Shown: positions 31,761 to 43,092, counted from the first letter of the stretch. The stretch is DNA of 60,794 bases from Zancudomyces culisetae (GCA_001969505.1 LSSK01000059.1:1-60794), one strand, 5' to 3'. Translations and numbers: made by a program. Notes: generated from the sequence alone by a model not told the origin.

Positions 31761-33556
31761 TTACATTCCCAGTCCTTCTAATGAAAGTGCATCTATTTGC
31801 TGAGGTAGTTTCGAGCCATTTAGAAATTCTAACAACCTCTGGTGTTTTGCAGGGTTGCGGGTACTATCATCACAAGTTAGTGCGTTTTCTAGTTGATATC
31901 TGTTGCTGGATTTTATCAAGACCCCGTTTTTGTCAAAAAGAAGATTGGAAGAAATAAGGGCGGAATAAAAAGGGTCATATTCATCCAAATCATTCATTTT
32001 CGATCTCTTCGAACTTAAATTTATAAATAATGATGATTCCCTTGCCCAGTTCGCTCCATCGATACCGAAAAGCTGCGGTGAAGCACCAGCGTCAGTAAAA
32101 ACATCAGTATCGATGCCAGTATCAACACCAACAGCTGATCCTAATTTTAAATCGTCTGTATAAGAATTCTCTGCAAGCTTATACCCGTCCAAAATGTTAG
32201 TAACATCTTGGGGAGACTTTTTATGAGACGCATACCGAGATTCAGTCATTTTCAGCGCCATAGGCCGGTCACTTACTGGTGTGTTAGAAGTCGTATTGAC
32301 ATCTGACTCTATACTTCCTGTGTTGTTAGCAGAATTTATTTTAGAGCTCAGCAATGTAGAGCGTGTAATTTCAGTAGTTACGGGTGCTGATTTTTCTTTT
32401 AAGACGGCACTTTCTAAATGACCACTGTTGAAGAACAGTTTATGCCCAGGAATAAGTGCTGATTCGTCATTAAGCGGTGCGAAACCCGGGCCTGTTTCAA
32501 GCTTCCCTCCTATTTGTAATAAGGCTCCGCCAGATAACTTTTTATCAGAAGGGTTTCTCGAACCTAGAGTAGTTTCATCAGGAATCACCTTTTCATTTGT
32601 TTGGATATCTGAAAGAGGTAGCGAGCATACACTCAAACGCAGTTTTTTCATCGTGGGATGGATAGACGTGTTGAATGGCAACTTATTTCTGTCTGCAACG
32701 ATAATCTTTTGCTTGTGGGGCCATAGCCATGGTACAAATGGATTAGCTAGGACCAGCCCCTCTCCTGTAAAATCATCAACAAAATCCGTTTCTTCGCTCA
32801 GCACCTCTTCTCCAATTATGAATCTATGTCATCACAATAAATACATAAAATTAAACAATATTTTACATTTTTATACTGCTCTTGGAGTGAAATTTTGCAG
32901 AAACATATAGTATGATCCCATTTTCTGACTGAAATAGTATGTAAAGTGAGCTCTTAAAAATATTTCTGATTACCTTGTAAATTCCAAGTGGTAGCTATGC
33001 TTTCTCCATAGTTGTAGCTTTCTTAGACACATTATCAACAAGCCCGTCACATTAGAGCCGTTAAGACAATGCACGAATAATGGTAGATTCGATTCATCGG
33101 TGATTATCTATTTTTTAAGCACTTTTCTCTTAAAACGAATCACTTTAGCGATAATTCTGTTAGGTCACTTTTAAAAACCATAAAACCATAAATTCCTGTT
33201 GCTCTTATTTGTACAGGAACATTTACAACAATTCAAAAAAAAGTTGCCTATAGAGCAATCCCAATGAACAAGACAATCCAACTAACCTTTAAGCATTCAC
33301 ATACAGCACGGTAATCTAGAGTAACATTTTCGTCTGGAATATCGATGCTTATAAAGATGTGTTTTATCCCTTCTTTTTGACAAAAAATATTTAAATTATC
33401 ATCTTGCTGTACAGGTATCAGTGATATAATCGTTTTCAATTCTAGTTGCTTCAGAAATTTAAAATTTCTCTCCTTGGGGTATCCACCTCTGTACAACTTA
33501 TTCTCCACTCTGTCGAATCGATAAGGTGGTATTAGATACTCACTACTCGTACTCAT
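31761..33556 (-). CDS. OCA6: OCA6-like atypical tyrosine phosphatase, predicted pseudoenzyme (three exons)
   Basis: Exons are 33556-33287, 33107-32974 and 32823-31761, giving 488 residues. The first 160 residues have the Siw14/Oca dual-specificity phosphatase fold. This includes PPYRFDRVENKLYRGGYPKE and FLKQLELKTIISLIP. The phosphatase loop reads HCLNGSNVTG (103-112), so the catalytic Cys is present but the phosphate-binding Arg of HCx5R is Val110. Loss of this Arg is also seen in yeast Oca6-type members of the Oca complex, which links to TORC1 and inositol pyrophosphate signalling. VPWLWPHKQK closes the domain. The remaining ~320 residues are Ser/Thr-rich and probably disordered; yeast Oca6 (about 224 residues) lacks such a tail. 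Donors are GTTAGT and GTAATC. Confidence 0.82.
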
Positions 33557-34035
33557 TGGCGGCTAATGTTAGTGAATTTTCAAACTTAATACTGTAGATA
33601 ACTTGGTCCAAATTAATATCGCTGTTATATAATCCGCAACCTAAGTAAAAAAATCCTGAAATAAGTCAGTAGTTTTATGGCAATTGGCTGTTTAAATGCT
33701 GGTGAAAAATAGGCGCTCATATTATACACAAGGTTGGGCAAAAGCACCTGTAACTGTACAAGACTTTATTACAAGATGGAGGAAAGCAGGTTGTGCAAAT
33801 GTACCATAAGCGCAAAAATATTTATTCGCTTAGCTCTTCAGAGTTAAAACCAGAATAATACAAGAATCCCTCCATCGATAGAAAAACTACGAATGTCACA
33901 AAACTAACAAACCGAAAAAATAAACAGAAAGACAAGAAAAAGTGAAAACGAAAGACTAAAAAAAAGGTAGAAATAATGAAATGAAATAATGAGACAATGT
34001 GGGTAACGTTTTTATGACGGATAAGTCTACAACAA
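33557..34035. other. Intergenic, 0.48 kb
   Basis: It holds the OCA6 promoter and the 3' flank of the basic protein gene. No open frame or RNA gene is seen. A-rich sequence occurs at 33890-33990. Confidence 0.6.
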
Positions 34036-35465
34036 TCATTTAGAGGCCCTGGCTCTTTTACTTGTGGCTCTTTTTGTTGTCTTTGGTATTGCCTTTGTGG
34101 CGGTTTTTTTAGACGTAGCCACTTTTCTGCTTTTATTACCGAGAGCTGATGTGTTTGCTGATGTAGACCTGGTGTTTTTACCCTTGTTCGTTCCTCTGAG
34201 CTTATTTTCCGGTGTGCTATCGATAACTATAGCGGGCTTTGTGGTTCTAGCTGCTTTTTTCGCCGAATACACTTTTTGCGGTTTCTTGCCTTTTAATGAA
34301 AACGGCAAAGCATTGCCAACACCTGGATCCAATAGCCACTTGATCTGACCAAGAGGTGAGGAAGTGCTCTTGGTTTTAGGGCCTAAAAACATATCTAAAT
34401 CAAAATCTGACGATAGGTCTGATGATTGATTAGATACAGGTGTTGATATTGCTGTAGGTTTAATGTTTATACTGACAGGGGATGCTGCAGTAGGAAATTC
34501 TGCCTCAGAAAATGCCAGCTCCGTTTCTGTAATTGCATTTGCCTCCTTCGGTGGAGATGACTTCGCCTTTCTACCTCTACCTGCTCTCTTATCATCTATT
34601 TTTTTATAAAAAAAGATGGTGTCATATTATGATCATTAAAAGTAAACGCTTTTGACTATGAAGCCTCAAAAAAGCCAAGGGGTTGGCAAACTTGCGGCTC
34701 ACATTCAGTGTGGAGAGCATTTTAGAATTACCTGTAAATGACTGAGAAAGAGAGCTACTGATATGATCCTCCAACCCTTGCTCAAACCTAGCCAACCTTT
34801 CTTCCGAAAGTTCTCCTACAAATAGCGAATTTTCTGAACCCTTTTCTAGTATACTTGTTCCGCTACCCTCTTCGCCAGAAAAGTTCAAGTCGCTGCCAAA
34901 TGTGTCAAATTCAGCCAAATTCAATGTATCGTCATCAACCGCTTTTTCAGACAGAAGCTTTGAAAATTTGCTATCATCGATTGCCATAAAGAAATCACTT
35001 GTTCTGTTTCTTTTTACGACCAGCTCTTTCCGAGGGCTTTCGACTTCAAAGCTACCAACTTCTGATGAGTGCTGGGAGCTCTCTTTTCTCTTCCGACCAG
35101 GAGATCTCTTTTGTGCAGCCCTAGCAGTATTATCTGTGTTTTTTTCTTTTTTCGTTTTATCGACTGTTGCATTTTGTCTATATTTTGTATTCGGTTTATT
35201 TGCAAAATGAAATGGTATAAAAGTTGATAAAATATCATGAGAATAAAAAAAAAAAAAAAAAAGAGTTCGATTCTTACCTTTTAATAACTTTGGTTGGTTT
35301 GGGATTCTTATTAGGCTTATCATTTTCGACTATTATTATGAAATTGGTCATTTTCAACAACATATGAAATACTACAAACATGGAACTAAGTATGTTGAAC
35401 AAAAAGAGGGTTAACCTACCACTGCTGATATCACGTATTCCCCTACTTCGTGTAGAGACGACCAT
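34036..35465 (-). CDS. Basic, low-complexity probable nuclear protein (four exons), unrecognised
   Basis: Exons are 35465-35420, 35329-35278, 35177-34732 and 34595-34036. They join without frame error to 367 residues. The first residues are MVVSTRSRGIRDISS; a KPNKNPKPTKVIKRQ stretch and a KRSPGRKRKESS nuclear-localisation-like cluster follow. An acidic middle (EEGSGTSILEKGSENSLF, then EERLARFEQGLEDHI) leads to KRAGRGRKAK, an AT-hook-like GRGRK core created across the last junction. One compact block, SPLGQIKWLLDPGVGNALPF, looks like a conserved short motif. The tail is Lys/Thr/Ala-rich, like a linker-histone tail. A chromosomal or DNA-binding role is plausible, but I cannot name a family. Donors are GTAGGT, GTAAGA and GTAATT. 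Confidence 0.75.
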
Positions 35466-36299
35466 TCTTTAAGTGTTTGCGATTTAAATTACAAGAATAT
35501 GCATCCATTAAATTGCTTTTATAAGCTTACAATACAATGTTTCCTATATTTTTAAATTTAGTGTCAATTTTAACTGCATCAGAAGCCTTTTAGAATCGCA
35601 CATTTATTTACCGCAGTCAACTCCTTTTTCATTAAATAAGCTAAAGTATGTTCTTTTTTTCTTTGGAAAGTTGCGTTGCGAGCCAATAAATAACCAGATT
35701 AAAAACCAATTTGCATCTACATTGGGCCTTTTTTTTCAAATTCAATTTTTCGTGTAATTGCTGCGAATCTTGGTGTTTCGGAACAATTCAATCTTTTGAG
35801 CTTAGCATCTAAGCTTGTAATACAGAAAAATCTTGGAAATGAAAAAAAAAATGCAAATGCAAATGCAGAGTAAGAATGAGTATAAAATAAATATAAAAGG
35901 GAAAGAGTAAACCGCGATTGTCGCTGGTGATATTTCAGTAGTATGCCTGATTACCTGCGCGGCTTTGAATAAGATAATACATGCGGGTATAGAAAATGTG
36001 TGCTAAAGTGGTGTTAGTAGATTTACACTGTGGGCAAGGCAAAAACATTGAAATATAATGAAATTGCACGGAAAAATAGAGAAAGCGCGCGTCCATTGCA
36101 ATTGAAATTTCAAATTTTTGCTAAAATCGGCCAGCGCTTGGCTACATACAGATTTGAAATGAAATCCATCTGCTTATTTTAAAAAAATTTCTTTAATTGA
36201 TCCAGTACAACCATTTCGCTAGATTTTTTATCCAGTTGCAAAGTTACAAAACCGAAAGGTAAAAACGTGGTAGCGAAGTTGAGAAGTGTATTTTGAAAA
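35466..36299. other. Divergent intergenic region, 0.83 kb
   Basis: It separates two divergently transcribed genes, so it should contain both promoters. No gene was seen; T-rich and AATGCAAATGCA-type patches occur near 35850. Confidence 0.6.
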
Positions 36300-37394
36300 A
36301 TGAACTCGATCCAGGACCGTGTGCGGGCACTACGCAGTATTAACACACAGATCGAAGTATTTAGTTCTTTCAAAGTCGAGACCGACAAACTTTGTGATTC
36401 GCTACTAAATTTACTTGAACAAAAAACTCAAACCCAAGAAAGCATCAATGAATTGAGGCGCGATTCAAAATGGCTGAAGGAGATATCTAGGAAGGATGGG
36501 ATATATATAAATACGAACACCGAATTGGTCGGTGAAAAACACTTTTTAAGTTTGGATTACTTGAAAGCCCTGGGTAGTGCCCAAGATGCAGAAATAGAGC
36601 GAATTTTGGTGAAAATGAATCAAGCCCTTGAAGACAAGCTGGGTTTGTGCGTCGAAAGTGCGTTTAAGCTGAAAAGCGTATTAAATTGCGAAGATGTAAA
36701 TGGTATGAACGAAGATTTTAAGAAAATGAATATAAACACCAATGTAAAGCAAACTGAGGAGCCCAAGTCGCTAAAAAAGCTGAGAGATTCTAATTGTGAA
36801 CCCACAGAAGTGCATTCCAAATCTAAAAAGAAAAGCAAAAGTAAAAAAGCAACAGGAGGTCTGGCTGGAAACAAAGGCGGCTCTACCACTGAAGCAGGTA
36901 AAAAGTCAAAAGTAAATCCTCCTGGGAATAACGGTAGTGGGAAGCTGAGCAAGAATGAAGGATATCTCGGCGTTTCAGGCCTAAATGCAGAAACCATCAA
37001 GGATTGGTCTACACAGACATTTGCTTTTTTTGTGCACGAGTATCTCGGATATTTGAGATTAATACATCATGTTTATCCGTTATCAACCGAGTCTGGCCCC
37101 ATCTCAGGCGCTGGGAATGTTACTTTGAGCTATTTGGAGTTTGGATCAGATGGCGCTGTCACTATTAGCAGCCTAGAAGACAGCGAAAAAGGAAAGATCA
37201 AAGTATCTTCACTTGGTGATTTTAATAAACACCGTATTGAGATCAATTCAAGCTCAATTAACCCAATAGACATTGTATCGTTTTGTGAGCAGTGGAAGGT
37301 TGGAAAATCTTTTGATGTCGAACTTGAAAAGGATATAAAGGTACGACTTGATCTAATAGATCTGCTGGTAAAATATTCAAAGTTAAAATCTTGA
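36300..37394 (+). CDS. Coiled-coil protein of unknown function
   Basis: The protein has 364 residues and no intron. Three parts are visible. Residues 1-130 form a probable coiled coil (SIQDRVRALRSINTQIEVF, then LCDSLLNLLEQKTQTQESIN). Residues 150-220 form a Lys/Ser/Gly-rich linker (SKSKKKSKSKKATGG). Residues 225-364 form a mixed alpha/beta C-terminal domain (DWSTQTFAFFVHEYLGYLRL, then IDIVSFCEQWKVGKSF). A coiled coil followed by a small globular domain is common in kinetochore, spindle or vesicle-tether subunits, but no conserved motif allows a name. It is transcribed divergently from the four-exon basic gene. Its start was chosen as the first ATG, eight bases after a TTGAGAAG stretch. Confidence 0.7.
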   Translation: MNSIQDRVRALRSINTQIEVFSSFKVETDKLCDSLLNLLEQKTQTQESINELRRDSKWLKEISRKDGIYINTNTELVGEKHFLSLDYLKALGSAQDAEIERILVKMNQALEDKLGLCVESAFKLKSVLNCEDVNGMNEDFKKMNINTNVKQTEEPKSLKKLRDSNCEPTEVHSKSKKKSKSKKATGGLAGNKGGSTTEAGKKSKVNPPGNNGSGKLSKNEGYLGVSGLNAETIKDWSTQTFAFFVHEYLGYLRLIHHVYPLSTESGPISGAGNVTLSYLEFGSDGAVTISSLEDSEKGKIKVSSLGDFNKHRIEINSSSINPIDIVSFCEQWKVGKSFDVELEKDIKVRLDLIDLLVKYSKLKS

Positions 37395-38001
37395 TTGCTT
37401 CAGGAAACAGGGTTGTATAATTAGTAATTTAAATCAATTCCACTGGAAGAACGCGGCTTTTCCAAGAGTAATTTTATATCAGTTTTTAGATCTCTTGTAG
37501 TGATGTGCATTATGCTGTATACACAAATACAAATAAACACCTCTGTTCTAGAAATGGTAGTGAACAGTTTTTGAATAATTAGACAAAGCAAGAATAGGCT
37601 ATTACTATCCTTTTCTTTCTAATTGAGAGTTAAGTGATAAGTACACCCAGAAAATACTCTGATTTATCTTGATTTAACCTGTTAGCGTATCATATTATAT
37701 CATGTGTATTGTTTTATGCGCCTAGTGTGGTGCAAAACTATAAACTGCAAATCAACAATGCGATACGGGGTAAATAATAAACATTTTTCGCAAATAAGAT
37801 GCTACTAATTGCTAATTCGTGATCATTTTCAAAATGACAAAAATCCAAGATTTTAAATTATTTGCTTAGGAAAGAGTAAAAGCAGCCGAAAACGATCTAT
37901 GTAAATACTATTCCATATCTAAAGGAAGATAGTGTTATAAGAATAAATATATTTTGCACCTGTGTATCTGCGTAAGGCGTACTCATAATAAATAGCGAGA
38001 A
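37395..38001. other. Intergenic, 0.6 kb
   Basis: It lies between the coiled-coil gene and UNG1, both on the forward strand. No gene is seen. Confidence 0.6.
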
Positions 38002-39288
38002 ATGACTCTTTCAGAAAAGGCTAGCACATCTTCAATTTCTACGGGCTCTAAAAGAACTGCAGCCTTAACCAACTTTTTTCAGAAAAAGGATGAACCAAAA
38101 AATAAGACGACCAAATTAAGCACACAGGTATGTTTTTGTTAATTTACCTGATTACCTGAATTTTGAAAATTTGTGTATAATTGTACTGGGAAAGCCAAAC
38201 AGAGCCTTCAGGATTTGATGGCTTAGCAAGATTTTACACTCGTGTTATTTAATAATAGCAATAATAGCAATAATAGTAATAATGAAAAGAGAAAATATGT
38301 TTAACAAAGAATTCTGCATTAGACTAAGAGCGAGGATAAGGAAAAGATCTCTCAAGATAATGATGGATCCTTAGAGGGGCGAACCATGGGCGAGGATTGG
38401 TACAAGATCCTTCACGATGAGTTTAAAAAGCCATATTTTATAAAAGTATGTTAACACACTTGTTTACTATATACTGAGTTAACATACTTATGAGTTTGAA
38501 TGCAAACATGTATTTATAAATATGATTTTGGTACATAATGTCATTCGTAGCATACAGATGCAACCATTTATTCAATTTCGAAAATATTATATAGTTGAAA
38601 ACCTTCTTGGAACAGGAAAAAAATGCCAAAAAGACCATATACCCACCAGAAAGCGACGTATATACATGGTCAAGACTCACAAAGTTTAACGATATCAAAG
38701 TTGTAATAATAGGACAAGGTTGTTAACGCTGATTTAAATAAATATCTAGTCTAGTACTGTAATGCTAATTTAACAGGTCGTAAACACTGTATAGATCCGT
38801 ATCATAACGTAAACCAAGCACATGGTCTGGCTTTCAGTGTACGCAAGGGTGTAGCAATCCCACCATCACTAAGAAACATGTATAAAACGCTACAAACGGA
38901 CTATCCGGATGAATTTAAAACGCTACCACAACATGGATATCTCGAAGGGTGGTCAAAGCAGGGCGTACTGTTGCTAAATGCCACACTGACTGTCGAAGCG
39001 CACAAGGCAAACTCGCATTCGGGAAAGGGATGGGAAATCTTCACTGATGCAGTGATCAGGGCAATCAGCGACAAGCTTAGTAATGTTGTGTTTTTGTTAT
39101 GGGGAGCCTATGCACAGAAGAAGGCACAGGGAATCATCAATTTGAAGAAACATTTGGTTTTGAAGACCGTACACCCAAGCCCGCTATCTGCCCACAATGG
39201 GTTTTTTACCTGCAAACATTTCAAGCTTGCCAATGAGTATCTAGAGAAAAACAACAAACCGCAAATAAAATGGGAGCAACTTCCGTAG
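38002..39288 (+). CDS. UNG1: Uracil-DNA glycosylase (four exons)
   Basis: Exons are 38002-38127, 38323-38445, 38616-38718 and 38795-39288, giving 281 residues. The catalytic water-activating loop GQDPYH (116-121) is formed by joining GGACAAG to ATCCGTATCAT. Other signatures are [10 protein letters not shown], the SGKGWEIF segment, [11 protein letters not shown] and the DNA-intercalation loop [12 protein letters not shown] (244-255). The enzyme removes uracil from DNA in base excision repair. The N-terminal TAALTNFF resembles a PCNA-binding box (L..FF kept, Gln replaced by Thr), followed by basic residues, which suggests the nuclear form. Introns 1 and 2 start GTATGT; intron 3 has a poor donor (GTTGTT) and two in-frame acceptors, described separately. 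Confidence 0.94.
38251..38283 (+). repeat. AATAGC/AATAAT microsatellite in UNG1 intron 1
   Basis: AATAATAGC-type units repeat about four times, wholly inside intron 1. Confidence 0.75.
38719..38794 (+). other. UNG1 intron 3 with tandem in-frame acceptors inside the active-site codon
   Basis: The donor is GTTGTT at 38719 and a branch-like TGCTAAT lies at 38763-38769. Two acceptors follow: CAG ending at 38776 and TAG ending at 38794. The second restores GQDPYH. The first, only about eight bases past the branch adenine, would stay in frame and insert six residues (GRKHCI) between GQ and DPYH. Choice of the second acceptor is inferred from the conserved motif and branch spacing. Confidence 0.75.
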
Positions 39289-39575
39289 ATAGTGATTTGG
39301 AACAATTCTGGTTAGATTGGTTTTTTCTAAATAAAATTTATTTATACGCGTATACCTTTGTGTGACTATGTATCAGAGTGACTGCGACCACTATGGTATA
39401 ATTGAATTTTATATAGCACAACTGTAACCCGAGTCCACCGAGTACCTGTGTTGGCAAATAGCTTGTAGTTTATCATCATTATTGGGCTTTTGCAGCATTC
39501 CTAAGGGGGAAGGGGGGATATACTCATTGCTAGTTATCAGAGACATTTGGAACAGGGTGGGCACTGCAAGTGTGG

Positions 39576-40653
39576 CTAGGATGGGGAAAGCAAGTTACCA
39601 CTTCTAGTATCGACTTTTTTAAAGTGTCTTGTTGGAAGGACACCATCAATGCCGCTTGTTAATATTACGTTGTTTTCGGATATGAAAAATTCAATTCCGT
39701 CATCCATTGCGCTTTTGACATCAATGTAAATATAAATATCAGCACTCGCTCTCATGCCTATAATACCGATTTAAGAATTAATGAGTTAATGTTTATCTTT
39801 TTTACGATCTGCGCCAATATCTACATATTTGGAGCGAATAGATAACTGAAAAGTACCACTGATGACTTTGCTTTCGCCAGGCAACCCTGGTGCTAGATGA
39901 ATGTGCTGTCTATTCATCGTTTTAAGGCCTTGGTTCTCTATTTATACAGAATTTGTATCAAAATATGTACTACTTTCTTGGACAATCGTAGCTAATATAA
40001 AATACTTGGGTTTCTGGTTTGTGGCACTTCCTCACCTCCCCCCCACCCTTTGAGTGAGAAAGAAAAAGATGAGTGGAAAGTAAATGAAAGGAAATTACAT
40101 TAGTTACTTACTAATATGCACCCATTTTGTAAGATATGTACCATGAACAGCAATAGGTATTTCGTCTGGACTAACCACTTTTCTTAAAGGCAACGCGTCA
40201 ATCTGGATGAGATAATGAAATATAAAGTCAATTAAAACGTAAATGAATAAAAATCCACTCAGAATACAATTACCTTCATTGAATGACCCTGATTTGCTCG
40301 AATGTACCAACTTCTTGAATCCTGATCTTCGTACAAAGTATACCGCTGTTTATTGTCCTGGCTCACCACCTGTTTGATTTTGTCGAGGGTAACACCTTTT
40401 AATCTCGGTAGCTTTAACTATTTGGTTTTATACAGTTATTTCGTTTTTTGTTGTTAAAGGTACGACTTTTTTAATAAATTAACAGAAATAATATAACAAG
40501 AAAAGGGACATGAATCACTTCAAGAACATGTTGTTTTCTTACCAAATCATTTACCAACACACTACCGTCTTCGCGAACATTAAGGCCCATCTTTCTGGCA
40601 TTATGCCGAAGGATGTAACTTAGAGTTTTTGATATCCGTACGTTTTGATCCAT
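39576..40653 (-). CDS. TPT1: tRNA 2'-phosphotransferase TPT1 (five exons)
   Basis: Exons are 40653-40543, 40417-40274, 40202-40112, 39937-39857 and 39757-39576, encoding 202 residues with all phases consistent. The catalytic tetrad of the KptA/Tpt1 family is complete: R16-H17 in LSYILRHNA, R77 in WYIRANQGHS and R145 in VISGMR. HIHLAPGLPGE and GIEFFISENNVILTSG are further family blocks. The enzyme removes the splice-junction 2'-phosphate from ligated tRNA using NAD+, the last step of fungal tRNA splicing. Introns are 126, 71, 174 and 99 bases with donors GTAAGA, GTAATT, GTAAGT and GTACTT. The gene is divergent from the small gene starting at 40956. Confidence 0.94.
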
Positions 40654-40955
40654 TTAGTTTTTTCTTTACAGTAACGAATGCTTTTAAGGTTAAGAGGGAT
40701 ACATTTCCTTGAAATTAATTGCCTAGGCAAGAATCATCTTTTTGTGCATCAAAAAAAGAAAAACAAATCACATGATTAATACCTCTGCTTATTAAAAAAA
40801 AAACAAATATGTTCGCCAAATCCAACATTAACCACTAGTAAGTCCCATTGAATATTGGGTGTAGTGGTGGTGGTGGTGGTGTGTGTGTGTGGTGTATACA
40901 TTGCATTTGTGTGTACCCACACGTTGGGCAATGGACTTCCTCTTTTGATTTCTAG
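40654..40955. other. TPT1 divergent upstream region with GGT/GT repeat
   Basis: The stretch contains a (GGT)n-(GT)n run at 40861-40893. A possible 5'-UTR intron of the next gene runs from a GTAAGT donor near 40838 to a TTTCTAG acceptor at 40955. No coding exon fits in front of that acceptor. Confidence 0.45.
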
Positions 40956-41335
40956 ATGTTTAGCAGGCAGAAAAGCGAACGAGCTAACGCATTGATTGTT
41001 TTGGTTGAGTGTGTTTGTGATAAGCTTACGCCAATAGACTTGTTTTTGGTTCAAGAATCTGCCGCAGACCTACACAGTCAGAGGCTACAAAAATACAAGC
41101 TAAAGGTTGTGCCCTCTTGCGTTATTCTGAAAGGCCTTTTATTTGCTTGATCTAACTTTTTCTCCTTTTTTTTTAGCTGGAAGACATTCAAAGTTACCCT
41201 CGCGCCTTACAAGACAAGAATGATTTATTGTGGAACTGGATGGGAAAGAAAAGCAGGAAAAAGAAATGCCATCAGGATACCAAGCTGGCATTTTTTTTAC
41301 GCACTTTCCGAGACCTAATTACATTTTGCCGCTAA
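40956..41335 (+). CDS. Small two-exon protein, unrecognised
   Basis: Exons 40956-41105 and 41177-41335 encode 102 residues. The 71-base intron has a perfect CTAAC branch site and a T-rich acceptor (TTTTTTTTAG), which makes it convincing, although the donor GTTGTG is weak. The N-terminal half is helical (RANALIVLVECVCDKL, then IDLFLVQESAADLHSQRL). The second exon gives LEDIQSYPRALQDKNDLLWNWM, a basic cluster (GKKSRKKK) and FFLRTFRDLITF. Four cysteines are scattered. The first ATG follows directly after a TTTCTAG acceptor-like site, so the mRNA may have an upstream non-coding exon. I cannot assign a family. Confidence 0.55.
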
Positions 41336-41716
41336 TGTACTATGTACCACTCTATTATTTTTACATCCAACAAAAAAAAATTTTCGCAACTATTGTTTAT
41401 ACAGCTAAAAAAATGGGAAGAGCAAATAGTAAATAAGAAAAGTACTAAAAAAATATTTTCGCTAATATTCATTGGTGGTTGTGACTGGGTGGTGATTTTA
41501 TGGCAGAATGGGCGGTAATTGCGGAGAAATTTGATTTACTGAATGTAACAATTAAATTGCGGTTTTATAAAAAAAGAGCCGAAATAGTGAAGCGTAAAAT
41601 TTTTTTGGGATTTAGCAGAGTAAACAGAAAATAACACCGAAAACAGTCTGGCTTAATAAATTGAGTTTTGAATACTGAAGCGTGCAGAAGTATCAACAAG
41701 GACACGATAGATAAAA
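41336..41716. other. PDA1 promoter region, 0.38 kb
   Basis: It is AT-rich with A runs and a short frame without features. No other gene is seen. Confidence 0.55.
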
Positions 41717-43022
41717 ATGATTAAGGCAGGAATGTTTGGAAAAGTCAATCAAAGAATAATTGGTGCATGTGGAAAGAAGGCTAATGTGGTAGGTGGCTTT
41801 GATCTATTAGATTTAAATACCAATAAGAGTGAAAATGAACTGGTGGATAATTGACTAAAGATACATTCTAAAACGACAATAGGTGCTGGGAGTAAGATCC
41901 ATGAGCTCTGAAACCGCAAGTTCAGCTACATTTTCTTTGGATCCCAATAGTTTTACAGGATACAAACTGGAAAATATGCCCAACTTGGAGGTAGAGTTAA
42001 CTAAAGAGGATGGATTGAAAATTTATAAAGAGATGAATATGGTACGACGTTTGGAAATGGCGGCAGATTCAGCCTATAAGGCCAAGCTGATCCGTGGCTT
42101 TTGCCATTTGTGTACAGGGCAGGAAGCAATCCCAGTGGGGATTGAGGCGGCAATTACCTCTATGGATTCTATTATCACTTCATACAGATGCCACGGCTTC
42201 ACGTACATGCGTGGTGTTAGCCCAACCGAAGTGCTTGCTGAGCTTTTTGGGAGACGAACAGGAATATCGAACGGAAAGGGTGGATCTATGCACATGTACG
42301 GACCCAACTTTTTTGGAGGAAATGGAATTGTAGGTGCACAAGTACCATTGGGAGCAGGGCTGGCGTTCAAACACAAATATAATGGCGAAAAGGCCATATC
42401 GATTTCACTTTACGGAGACGGAGCAGCCAACCAAGGGCAGGTGTTTGAGTCATTTAACATTGCTAAACTATGGAACTTGCCAGCTGTATTTATCTGTGAA
42501 AACAACAAATATGGAATGGGAACATCAGCATCACGAGCATCATCAAACCCAGACTACTATACACGCGGAGATACAATCCCAGGACTTCGAGTGAATGGAA
42601 TGGATGTGCTTGCAGTTCGTGAATCGCTACGATTTGCTAAAGAGTGGATCTTGGAAAAGAATGGCGGACCTATAGTTCTGGAAATGTCAACATACAGATA
42701 CGGTGGACACTCAATGTCAGATCCAGGAACAACATACAGAACCCGTGAGGAAGTGCAGCACATGCGCTCGACATCTGATCCAATCACCGGGCTCCGTACC
42801 CGGCTGCTAGGTGAGCAGGGGGGGCAAAGCACACCATTGGTAACTGAGGAGGAACTGAAGGCCATTGACAAACAGGTCAAAAAAGATATTGATATAGCTG
42901 TAGCTGAGGCCAAGGCATCACCAGAGCCTGAGATCAGCGAGCTATTCAAGGATGTGTATGTACCAGGAAATGGCGTTCCATTTTTGAGAGGCAGAACATT
43001 GTCCGAAACTCACTACTTTTAG
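41717..43022 (+). CDS. PDA1: Pyruvate dehydrogenase E1 component alpha subunit (two exons)
   Basis: Exons 41717-41788 and 41883-43022 encode 403 residues. Exon 1 supplies a basic mitochondrial transit peptide (MIKAGMFGKVNQRIIGACGK). The body has RGFCHLCTGQEA, YRCHGF, the thiamine diphosphate motif opening GDGAANQG (202-209) and closing ENNKYGMGTS (N231-N232), and the regulatory loop YRYGGHSMSDPG with S301 at the kinase site. With E1 beta it decarboxylates pyruvate in the mitochondrial matrix and feeds the E2 lipoyl domain. The intron (94 bases) uses a GTAGGT donor and a TGACTAA branch. The gene converges with CCT8: 70 bases separate the stop codons. Confidence 0.97.
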
Positions 43023-43092
43023 GTCTTTATTACTTAAGAATTTATAAAACAAGACAACAAATAAATAAATAAACACTATAACAGCAAAGGAA

